Below, piece after piece: positions 1 through 5,839 of a stretch of DNA of 6,538 bases. A model generated the notes under the pieces. That model ran no database searches. It saw nothing but the letters and a program-made list of their open reading frames with translations, and was not told the origin of the DNA. Source of the DNA: an uncultured Thermoanaerobacteraceae bacterium (GTDB lineage Bacteria > Bacillota > DSM-12270 > Thermacetogeniales > Thermacetogeniaceae); the NCBI GenBank assembly GCA_937914965.1, contig CALGIY010000350.1, positions 1 through 6,538 of the forward strand. The letters run 5' to 3'. The first letter of the stretch is position 1, and the number at the start of each line of letters is the position of its first letter. The position numbers and the translations under genes are program-made.

Positions 1-6
1 ATCGTA

Positions 7-531
7 TTGTCCCAGGAGAAAGAAAAAGATAGATTATGGAAAGATATACTTGAATCTGTTGTTCTGGCAGTTATTCTGGCGGCAGTGATCAGAATTCTGC
101 TTTTTGAGCCATTTTATATTCCTTCTCCTTCAATGGAGCCTGCATTATATCCACGCGATCGGATTGTTGTCAATAAAATTGTCTATAAATTCCGTCAGCC
201 ACAGCGAGGCGATGTCGTTGTTTTTAAATACCCTCTTGACACGCGGCGGGATTTTGTTAAAAGGGTGGTCGCTTTTGAAGGAGAAACAATTGAAGTTCGC
301 AATAATTATGTCTATATCAATGGACGGCGCTTAGATGAACCATACATATCACATGTGATGGTGCCGGACTTTGCACCGCTTCATGTTCCTTCAGGGCATA
401 TCTTTGTGATGGGTGACAATCGGAACAACAGTGATGACAGCAGGGTATGGGGACCTTTGAATACAGATCTTCTAGTAGGTAAAGCAATTTTTATCTACTG
501 GCCGGTTGAGCGGGTTAGGACGATCAAGTGA
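7..531 (+). CDS. lepB: Signal peptidase I (type I leader peptidase)
   Basis: This membrane serine protease removes signal peptides from exported proteins on the outer face of the cytoplasmic membrane. The 174 residues fit the short Gram-positive SipS-type family (about 170-190). A charged N-terminus is followed by one membrane segment at about residues 16-33. Box B, SPSMEP at 40-45, carries the catalytic Ser42. KRVVAFEGE at 85-93 supplies the general-base Lys85. Box E, GDNRNNSDDSR at 136-146, is intact, so the enzyme should be active. The assumed start is a TTG preceded by only six bases of window, and the frame is open to the left edge, so the true 5' end and its ribosome binding site cannot be judged. 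The stop overlaps the GTG start of rbgA in a GTGA arrangement, which suggests translational coupling. In Firmicutes lepB usually sits between rplS and rbgA, which matches this order. Confidence 0.95.
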   Translation: MSQEKEKDRLWKDILESVVLAVILAAVIRILLFEPFYIPSPSMEPALYPRDRIVVNKIVYKFRQPQRGDVVVFKYPLDTRRDFVKRVVAFEGETIEVRNNYVYINGRRLDEPYISHVMVPDFAPLHVPSGHIFVMGDNRNNSDDSRVWGPLNTDLLVGKAIFIYWPVERVRTIK

Positions 532-1358
532 CTGAGATAGATAAGATGACTGGGTTATTAAAACTTCTTAAAGTTGTGGATCTCATCTTTGAGGTAGTTG
601 ATGCCCGTTGCCCAAATACATCCCGGAGCAAGCAGGTCAGAAATTTAATCAAAGGAAAAAGATCGCTCTTGGTCTTAAACAAGACTGATCTAGCTGATCC
701 CCGGGTAACCGGGGATTGGGTTTCTTATTATACTAGCCAAGAGGAAAAGGTTTTACCTGTAGACGCCCTCCGGGGTGGGGGAATGAGTAGGGTCCGCGAG
801 GTTTTGGACCAGGAAGCGGATGCTTTAAACACTGTCTTACGACAGAAAGGGCGCCGTAATAGGGCTCTGCGTACGGCAGTACTGGGTATTCCCAATACAG
901 GTAAATCTTCATTTTTAAACCAACTCATTGGAAAACGTAAAGTTTTAAGAGGCGATCGCCCTGGTGTTACCAGGGGGGCCCAATGGGTTCATGTCCGCGG
1001 AACCATCTCTATTCTAGATACCCCGGGTATGCTGTCGCCCCATATAAAAGATGAAGATGCTCTCTTTATGTTAGCAGTGATCAGGGCACTAGATCCAGAG
1101 AGCATAGACCCGATAGATCTGGGGGAAAAAATGCTTAATTTCCTCCAGGAACATTATCGCGACAATATCTTAAAGTACTTGGGACTTTTGGAAGATACGT
1201 CTCTCACTCTCACCAGTTTGGCCAGGGCAAAAGGTTTCTTGATTGCTGATGGAGAGTATGATTTACAGCGTGCGGCTGTTTTTCTCCTGGCAGCTTGCAG
1301 CAAAGGAAGGCTGGGGCGCATTTCCCTGGAAGTACCCACGATATCCTGCTCTTATTAA
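528..1358 (+). CDS. rbgA: Ribosome biogenesis GTPase RbgA/YlqF, lacking the N-terminal WFPGHM motif
   Basis: This is a circularly permuted GTPase of the YlqF/RbgA family, which acts in late assembly of the 50S subunit. The G motifs run in permuted order: G4 NKTD at 51-54, G1 GIPNTGKSS at 120-128, G2 in RPGVTRG around Thr148, and G3 DTPG at 164-167. VDAR at 24-27 and the C-terminal GRISLE are also typical, and the C-terminal helical ribosome-binding domain (about 175-270) is present. Total length is 276 aa; the B. subtilis protein is about 282. An AGGA at 517-520 lies 7 nt before the GTG start. An in-frame TAG at 516-518 rules out an earlier start. The conserved WFPGHM segment is therefore absent, including the His proposed to take part in GTP hydrolysis in B. 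subtilis RbgA (His9). The start overlaps lepB by 4 nt, and the 3' end is shared with a terminator. Confidence 0.92.
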   Translation: MTEIDKMTGLLKLLKVVDLIFEVVDARCPNTSRSKQVRNLIKGKRSLLVLNKTDLADPRVTGDWVSYYTSQEEKVLPVDALRGGGMSRVREVLDQEADALNTVLRQKGRRNRALRTAVLGIPNTGKSSFLNQLIGKRKVLRGDRPGVTRGAQWVHVRGTISILDTPGMLSPHIKDEDALFMLAVIRALDPESIDPIDLGEKMLNFLQEHYRDNILKYLGLLEDTSLTLTSLARAKGFLIADGEYDLQRAAVFLLAACSKGRLGRISLEVPTISCSY

Positions 1359-1390
1359 CAAAAATAAGGGCTTTTTTTTTAAGAGCAGGA
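1344..1390 (+). repeat. 11-bp perfect inverted repeat enclosing the rbgA terminator
   Basis: TCCTGCTCTTA at 1344-1354 is the exact reverse complement of TAAGAGCAGGA at 1380-1390. Its left arm uses the same bases as the left arm of the terminator hairpin, and its right arm lies just beyond the T tract. The two hairpins therefore exclude each other. The outer one can form only in transcripts that have read through the T tract. Confidence 0.75.
1348..1380 (+). terminator. Intrinsic terminator overlapping the rbgA stop codon
   Basis: GCTCTTATT at 1348-1356 pairs with AATAAGGGC at 1363-1371. This gives a 9-bp stem with one G-U pair and a 6-nt loop, followed directly by nine T residues (1372-1380). 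The 5' arm is made from the last rbgA codons (Cys-Ser-Tyr) and the first base of its TAA stop. It closes the lepB-rbgA transcript and leaves rnhB needing its own promoter or read-through. The minus strand has no T tract after the stem, so termination should be one-directional. Confidence 0.9.
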
Positions 1391-1399
1391 ATCTTTGAG

Positions 1400-1429
1400 T
1401 TGTATAAGGAATTAATATGATATTATTAT
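1400..1429 (+). promoter_or_regulatory. Possible sigma-A-type promoter for rnhB
   Basis: The 60 nt between the rbgA terminator and rnhB are AT-rich. They include TTGTAT at 1400-1405 and TATTAT at 1424-1429, separated by 18 nt. A second pairing is TTGAGT at 1395-1400 with TATGAT at 1416-1421, with a short 15-nt spacer. The -35 matches are poor, so the main argument is position: a strong terminator precedes rnhB, which then needs a start site for transcription. Confidence 0.25.
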
Positions 1430-1450
1430 GTAGATAAGAAGAGATATTCG

Positions 1451-2077
1451 GTGGAACAAGAGGATTTAGAAAGGTTATACCAGATGCACGTCTATGAACA
1501 GCAGCTCTGGGGAGAGAACATCCAGTTGGTTGCTGGTATTGATGAAGCCGGGCGTGGCCCTCTGGCAGGACCTGTGGTTGCGGCAGCTGTAGTTTTACGT
1601 GAGGAACTGCTGCTCCCAGGTTTGAATGACAGCAAATGTGTACCTGCTCGCTTGAGACCGGTGTTGGCAGAGGAGATAAAAACCACTGCAGCCGGGTGGG
1701 GGATCGGGATTGCACCTGTGGGTTATATTGAGCGCTGTAATATTCTCCAAGCTACTTTTTCCGCAATGCGTTTTGCCCTAAAACAGATCAAACTGCAGCC
1801 TGGCCATGTACTTGTTGACGGGAATATGGAAGTGCCCGACCTGTTAGTTGCACAATCGGCGATCATCAAGGGTGACAAGAAAAGTGCTGCCATTGCTGCT
1901 GCATCTATCCTAGCGAAAACCACAAGGGATGCCATCATGAATTACTACAGCAGGCTTTACCCTAATTACGGTTTCGCCCGCAATAAGGGGTATGCAACAC
2001 CGGAACACCTGGCAGCCCTGAAGAAGTATGGGCCATGCTTCCTACATCGCAGTACATTCCGAAGGGTTAAGAAGTAG
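1451..2077 (+). CDS. rnhB: Ribonuclease HII
   Basis: This cytoplasmic endonuclease cuts the RNA strand of RNA:DNA hybrids and starts removal of ribonucleotides misincorporated into DNA. The fold is clear from AGIDEAGRGPLAGP, with catalytic Asp31-Glu32, then NDSK at 59-62, LVDGN with Asp123, and KGDKKS with Asp142 followed by AAASILAKTTRD. All four acidic metal ligands are therefore present. The length of 208 aa is usual for the short form, without the long N-terminal extension of B. subtilis RNase HII. The residue after DSK is Cys63, where Lys is common. I keep the GTG start because the N-terminal helix (about residues 2-20) fits clostridial homologues and a weak AAGAAGAG lies at 1436-1443. 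An ATG at codon 12 is the alternative. The gene is set apart from rbgA by a terminator and from yraN by about 80 nt. Confidence 0.95.
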   Translation: MEQEDLERLYQMHVYEQQLWGENIQLVAGIDEAGRGPLAGPVVAAAVVLREELLLPGLNDSKCVPARLRPVLAEEIKTTAAGWGIGIAPVGYIERCNILQATFSAMRFALKQIKLQPGHVLVDGNMEVPDLLVAQSAIIKGDKKSAAIAAASILAKTTRDAIMNYYSRLYPNYGFARNKGYATPEHLAALKKYGPCFLHRSTFRRVKK

Positions 2078-2159
2078 ATTCTGAGGGTTTTGAATAGAGA
2101 TCAAGAATTGCTAGCGTGAGTCATGTATTTTCTTGAATTATTTAGTGAAGGAACATGAT

Positions 2160-2519
2160 ATGATGAGTTCTCCCCGCGAGCTAGGAATGCTAGGTGAAGA
2201 ACTGGCACTGAAATATTTATCCCAGCTGGGTTATCACCTCCTGGAGAGAAATTATCGCTGCCGTCTTGGAGAAATCGATCTGATTATGCAGGATGGCAGT
2301 GTTATTGTTTTTATTGAGGTAAAAGCGAGGCGGGCTACCCTTTACGGGATGCCACAGGAGGCTGTAGGTCCAGTTAAACAGGCAAAAATAAGGAGATTAG
2401 CAGAGTACTACCTGATGGTCAAAGAGGAAAATGAGTGTTCACTACGCTTCGATGTAGTAGCCATCAGATTTGAGAAAACAGGTAACCAGGAGATTGAACA
2501 TTTCAAAAATGCTTTTTAA
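2160..2519 (+). CDS. yraN: UPF0102 protein YraN (endonuclease-like fold)
   Basis: This is a member of the UPF0102/YraN family, whose fold resembles Holliday-junction resolvases and PD-(D/E)xK nucleases. Its cellular role is not firmly established. Visible family features are ELGMLGEELALKYL at the start, GEID at 37-40, the E-V-K pair Glu53/Lys55, RFDVV at 96-100 and the conserved NAF end. Asp40, Glu53 and Lys55 would form the nuclease-type centre. I chose the ATG at 2160 because GAAGGA at 2147-2152 sits 7 nt before it, giving 119 aa, the family's usual length. An ATG at 2163 is possible, and a TTG at 2133 would add nine unlikely residues. The gene follows rnhB, as in many Firmicutes. The 82-nt gap before it shows no clear promoter or terminator. 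The glcD-type gene follows after 17 nt, so they may be cotranscribed. Confidence 0.92.
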   Translation: MMSSPRELGMLGEELALKYLSQLGYHLLERNYRCRLGEIDLIMQDGSVIVFIEVKARRATLYGMPQEAVGPVKQAKIRRLAEYYLMVKEENECSLRFDVVAIRFEKTGNQEIEHFKNAF

Positions 2520-2536
2520 ATATTGGGGGAGGAGCT

Positions 2537-3928
2537 ATGCTATCTAATGCGGTCATCAATGAAATCAAACAAATTGTCGGTGTAGAGTATGTATTGACAA
2601 CCAAAGAAGAGCTGCTTTGCTATGCTTATGACAGTACTCCCAATGCCTTTCTTCCGGATCTGGTTGTCCGCCCCTGCAGCACTGCTGAAGTGCAAAAGAT
2701 CATCAAATTAGCAAACGAGCATCTTTTTCCGGTAGTTCCACGGGGTGCCGGGACCGGTTTGAGTGGTGGTTCCCTACCTGTTGCAGGCGGGGTGGTTGTG
2801 GATCTAACCAGGATGAATAAAATTTTAGAGATCGATGCGGAGAACCTGGTTGCAGTTGTGGAACCAGGTGTGATTACATACAGCATTCAGGAAGAAGCAG
2901 AAAAGATTGGCCTTTTTTACCCACCAGATCCGGCCAGCCTCAAAACCTCTACCATCGGTGGAAATGTTGCTGAATGTGCTGGTGGTCCCCGCGCTTTTAA
3001 GTATGGGGTAACCAGGGATTATGTGCTCGGCCTTGAGGTCGTAACACCTGCTGGAGATGTGATTAGCACTGGCGGGAAAACCGTAAAATCTGTAACAGGC
3101 TACGATTTAATCCGCCTGTATACGGGGTCAGAAGGAACATTAGGGATTATCACCAAGATCTATTTACGCTTAATTCCTAAGCCAGAGTCGAAAAAGACGC
3201 TGATGGCTGTATACAATAATTTAAAAGATGCTGCCCAAAGTGTTACCTCGATCATCAGACAGGGGATTATCCCGGTTACTCTGGAAATGATGGATGACAG
3301 GACGATTCAGTGTGTAGAGAAACACAAACACTTGGGTCTTCCTCTAGATGCAGAGGCAATCTTAATTATTGAGGTTGATGGACCCCGGGTGCTGTTGGAC
3401 AGCCAGACTGCAGAAATAGCAGAACAATGCCGCAGCTGTGGTGCTCGGGATGTCAAGGTTGCAGAATCAGAGGATGACCGGGATCGAATCTGGGCCGCAA
3501 GAAGGGCTGTATCAGCGGCGGTTGTCCAGATTAAGCCGACAAAAATCAGTGAAGATGTATCAGTTCCCCGGATGGCTATCCCAGAGATGGTGAAGAGGTT
3601 GAAGGAAATCGCCTCCCGGTACCAGTTGGAGTTGGTTATTTTCGGGCATGCTGGGGATGGAAATTTACACCCCAATATCCTCTGCAATAAGCAGGACAAG
3701 GAAGAGATGCAGCGGGTGGAAAAGGCAATCGGCGAGCTTTTCCAGGCGGCTGTAGATCTAGGTGGGACTCTTTCTGGAGAACACGGTATTGGAACCATGA
3801 AGGCACCTTATCTGAAGCTGGAGACGGGAGAAGCTGGATACGCAGTTATGAAGAACATTAAGCAGGCACTGGACCCCAACAATATCCTCAACCCAGGCAA
3901 GATTTTCTGGAGTGACAGCAATGAATAA
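2537..3928 (+). CDS. glcD: FAD-linked 2-hydroxyacid dehydrogenase (GlcD/LctD family)
   Basis: This flavoprotein subunit oxidises a 2-hydroxyacid such as D-lactate or glycolate; the exact substrate cannot be read from the sequence. The N-terminal FAD_binding_4 domain (about 40-180, VAO/PCMH fold) contains RGAGTGLSGG at 69-78, PPDPAS at 129-134, IGGN at 140-143 and GSEGTLGI at 197-204. The C-terminal FAD-oxidase_C domain has GHAGDGNLHPN with His371 and His378, and GEHGIG at 414-419 with Glu415 and His416; in this family such residues bind the catalytic divalent metal and substrate. The 463 aa are full length and no signal peptide is seen, so it should act in the cytoplasm. A strong GGGGGAGGAG at 2525-2534 precedes the ATG. 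Its 3' end overlaps the Fe-S subunit gene, which argues for a two-subunit complex. No glcE or etfAB gene is next to it. Confidence 0.93.
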   Translation: MLSNAVINEIKQIVGVEYVLTTKEELLCYAYDSTPNAFLPDLVVRPCSTAEVQKIIKLANEHLFPVVPRGAGTGLSGGSLPVAGGVVVDLTRMNKILEIDAENLVAVVEPGVITYSIQEEAEKIGLFYPPDPASLKTSTIGGNVAECAGGPRAFKYGVTRDYVLGLEVVTPAGDVISTGGKTVKSVTGYDLIRLYTGSEGTLGIITKIYLRLIPKPESKKTLMAVYNNLKDAAQSVTSIIRQGIIPVTLEMMDDRTIQCVEKHKHLGLPLDAEAILIIEVDGPRVLLDSQTAEIAEQCRSCGARDVKVAESEDDRDRIWAARRAVSAAVVQIKPTKISEDVSVPRMAIPEMVKRLKEIASRYQLELVIFGHAGDGNLHPNILCNKQDKEEMQRVEKAIGELFQAAVDLGGTLSGEHGIGTMKAPYLKLETGEAGYAVMKNIKQALDPNNILNPGKIFWSDSNE

Positions 3929-5156
3929 AGAAACTATGCAAAAATATCTTGACCGCTGCAGCAAGTGTGGGGGATGTATGGCTGTTTGCCCACTTTATGG
4001 AGAGACCCATGTGGAGCCCCTTGTAGCAAGGGGAAAACTTTTTTTAATCAGTAATTACCTGGAAGGCAACCTGGATCTCTCTTGCAAGATGAAGGAATTG
4101 ATGAGCCTTTGCCTGTTATGTAAAGCCTGTACAGTTCAATGTCCCAACAGCATTCCGGTAGATGAGTTGGTTCTTTCCATCCGCCAGGAAATTGCTCACG
4201 AAAAAGGGATCTCCTTCGTGAAAAAAAATGTCTTCCAACATCTCCTGCAGAATAATGGAAGACTAACCACAGCAGCCAAATGTGCTTATCTGTACCAGCA
4301 AAGTGGCCTGCAGTGGCTGGTCCGCAAGAGTCGTTTGCTGGAACTAGGTGGGGGAGATTTGGGCAAAAAAGAAAACCTGCTCCCGAAAATGGCTAAGGTT
4401 CCCTTTCGTGCACAGGTTCCACATTTGCTGCCAGCAGCTAATCCGCGCGTAAAGGTGGCCTATTATACAGGGTGCCTTACTAACTATGTTTTTCCAGAAA
4501 CCGGGCATGCTGTGCTCAAGGTTTTGAAGAATCACCCCCTGGATATCGTGATACCAGATCAGTGGTGCTGCGGCATTCCTGCCCTGGCCAGTGGTGATGA
4601 GGAATCAGCAGTCAAGTTGGCCCAAAAAAACATTGAGGCTTTTCAGAAAGCTGGGGTCGATGTGATTATTACAGATTGTGCCTCTTGTGGAAGTATGCTG
4701 CGGGAGTATGCTGAATTAGTAGGAACCCCACAGGCTCGTGCCTTTTCTGAAAAGGTGGTGGACTTCAGCGAATTACTGGATGATGTGGTTGATTTCCAGC
4801 CCGGTGAAAAGGAAGTCAATCATATAGTGACTTATCATGATCCCTGCCACCTGCGCCGGGGGCAAGGTGTCAAAGAGGCTCCCCGCAGGCTGATCAAAGC
4901 CGTACCTGGGGTTACTTTCAGGGAAATGAAAGAAGCTGACCGCTGCTGTGGGGCTGCTGGGTCTTTCAACTTAACTTATTATGAGCTTGCCAGCAAAGTT
5001 GGTCACCGGAAAGCGCAGAACATCAATGACACAGGTGCCCAAACAGTTGTTACAGGATGCCCATCCTGTATCACCCAAATCGATCATATGCTTAAACGAG
5101 AGAATCTACCTGTCCAGGTGATGCACCTCGCTGAGCTGCTCAGCATGACTTATTAG
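3921..5156 (+). CDS. glcF: Fe-S electron-transfer subunit with two CCG domains (GlcF-like)
   Basis: This Fe-S subunit probably takes electrons from the flavin of the upstream dehydrogenase. Two 4Fe-4S ferredoxin-type motifs lie near the N-terminus: C13-x2-C16-x2-C19-x3-C23-P and C64-x2-C67-x2-C70-x3-C74-P. Two cysteine-rich CCG domains (PF02754 type, as in GlcF, LutA and HdrB/D) follow. The first has YYTGC at 181-185, CCG at 216-218 and Cys253/Cys256. The second has DPCH with Cys309, CCG at 342-344 and Cys380/Cys383. The length of 411 aa fits GlcF. I prefer the ATG at 3921 because GGAG at 3909-3912 is 8 nt upstream; a GTG at 3912 would add three residues. The start overlaps the stop of the dehydrogenase gene by 8 nt, so the two are probably translationally coupled. 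There are no membrane segments. The electron acceptor (menaquinone, ETF or other) is unknown. Confidence 0.92.
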   Translation: MNKETMQKYLDRCSKCGGCMAVCPLYGETHVEPLVARGKLFLISNYLEGNLDLSCKMKELMSLCLLCKACTVQCPNSIPVDELVLSIRQEIAHEKGISFVKKNVFQHLLQNNGRLTTAAKCAYLYQQSGLQWLVRKSRLLELGGGDLGKKENLLPKMAKVPFRAQVPHLLPAANPRVKVAYYTGCLTNYVFPETGHAVLKVLKNHPLDIVIPDQWCCGIPALASGDEESAVKLAQKNIEAFQKAGVDVIITDCASCGSMLREYAELVGTPQARAFSEKVVDFSELLDDVVDFQPGEKEVNHIVTYHDPCHLRRGQGVKEAPRRLIKAVPGVTFREMKEADRCCGAAGSFNLTYYELASKVGHRKAQNINDTGAQTVVTGCPSCITQIDHMLKRENLPVQVMHLAELLSMTY

Positions 5157-5169
5157 CACCGGGAGGTGC
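5156..5169 (+). promoter_or_regulatory. Ribosome binding site in a small hairpin before the DUF3786 gene
   Basis: GGGAGGTG at 5161-5168 is a strong Shine-Dalgarno sequence 7 nt before the TTG start at 5176 and is the main reason for accepting that start. It lies inside GCACC-GGGA-GGTGC, a 5-bp stem closed by a GGGA loop of the GNRA type that begins on the last base of the glcF stop codon. Ribosomes terminating on glcF would open it, which suits coupled translation. Confidence 0.5.
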
Positions 5170-5175
5170 CAGATC

Positions 5176-5775
5176 TTGTTTGACGAAACTTATCGTGAAG
5201 CGAAAGCTGAATTTGCCAGGTGCGATCCAGATCGAATGGCAGAGTTAAGCGGCACCGTATATGATCATTTGAAAAAGGAGATCCGGATAAAATATTTTAA
5301 ACGGGTCTATTCAATTTCTTATCCTGGGGGAGAGATCTTTTCTCCGCAGGACCCCACAGCCTTACCTCTAGACGAACAAGCACTGATCCTCCAGTACCTG
5401 ACGCAGGCAACAGGAAAGCCCTTGAGCGGCAGTTGGATTTCTTATGCAGAACTGCCGCATGGGATGCTGCATGATCGGCCTTTCAGGGTTGAAGCTGTGG
5501 AACCGCTGGCCGCTGCCTTTGGTGGGCAACCGGGGAAACTTCTGACAGTGGCAAGAGGTTTGGGCGGACAAGAGATAGGAATCGGGGATGTGGGGGTCAT
5601 GATCCCTGTTTTCCCGAGAATAACGGCAGCTGTAATCTTGTGGACTGGTGATGAGGAGTTTCCTGCCAGAGCTAATATGGTATTTGACGCTTCTGCCCCT
5701 GGTTATCTTACCACAGCAGCGTTATATGTACTGGGTGCCGTTATTACCAGGTACTTGAAGAAAATGGTCGCCTGA
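5176..5775 (+). CDS. DUF3786 domain-containing protein, function unknown
   Basis: I assign this 199-aa protein to DUF3786 (PF12654) from its overall pattern; no activity is established for the family that I know of. Visible blocks are an N-terminal helical stretch, a short beta region (about 44-55), LPLDEQALILQYL at about 63-75, SGSWISYAELPHG at 84-96, a PLAAAFGG block at 110-117, GDVGVMIPVFPR at 137-148 and ILWTGDEEFPA followed by FD at 154-171. There are no cysteine clusters, signal peptide or membrane helices, so it should be soluble and cytoplasmic. DUF3786 is seen mainly in anaerobic Clostridia, sulfate reducers and archaea, sometimes near corrinoid or Fe-S enzymes. The TTG start is supported by the GGGAGGTG site just upstream. 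It lies 19 nt after the Fe-S subunit and probably shares its transcript, but a role in that complex is only inference. Confidence 0.85.
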   Translation: MFDETYREAKAEFARCDPDRMAELSGTVYDHLKKEIRIKYFKRVYSISYPGGEIFSPQDPTALPLDEQALILQYLTQATGKPLSGSWISYAELPHGMLHDRPFRVEAVEPLAAAFGGQPGKLLTVARGLGGQEIGIGDVGVMIPVFPRITAAVILWTGDEEFPARANMVFDASAPGYLTTAALYVLGAVITRYLKKMVA

Positions 5776-5807
5776 AAAGGCATAAAAAAACCTCTCCTTT
5801 TTCATAC
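5775..5807 (+). terminator. Weak candidate terminator after the DUF3786 gene
   Basis: AAAAGG at 5775-5780 can pair with CCTTTT at 5796-5801. The stem is AT-rich with a 15-nt loop, and the T residues belong partly to the stem itself. The bases 5796-5799 are also used by the larger hairpin that hides the ribosome binding site of the next gene, so the two structures exclude each other. Taken alone it would be a poor terminator. Confidence 0.3.
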
Positions 5808-5837
5808 TAATCATAAAGATATTGCAAGGAGGGGTTT
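5788..5837 (+). promoter_or_regulatory. 12-bp hairpin enclosing the ribosome binding site of the CBM gene
   Basis: AAACCTCTCCTT at 5788-5799 pairs with AAGGAGGGGTTT at 5826-5837 over 12 bp with a single G-U pair, around a 26-nt AT-rich loop. The right arm contains AAGGAGG at 5826-5832, an ideal Shine-Dalgarno sequence 7 nt before the GTG start at 5840. If the stem forms in mRNA the site is fully hidden, so it could control translation. On the opposite strand the same stem is followed by seven T (complement of 5784-5790) and would look like an intrinsic terminator for leftward transcription. Confidence 0.6.
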
Positions 5838-5839
5838 AA

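Noticed and set aside
1263..1715. 150-codon minus-strand frame opposite rbgA and rnhB
   Set aside because: It crosses a strong terminator and lies antisense to two well-supported genes; its sequence is a mirror of their codons.
2101..2136. TCAAGAA/TTCTTGA inverted repeat between rnhB and yraN
   Set aside because: Only 7 bp with a 22-nt loop and no T tract; too weak to call a terminator or operator.
2133..2159. TTG start at 2133 for yraN
   Set aside because: The ATG at 2160 has a well-placed GAAGGA site and gives the usual family N-terminus; the extra nine residues resemble nothing conserved.
3307..3798. 163-codon minus-strand frame opposite the FAD dehydrogenase
   Set aside because: It is antisense to the conserved C-terminal FAD-oxidase domain and shows no family pattern.
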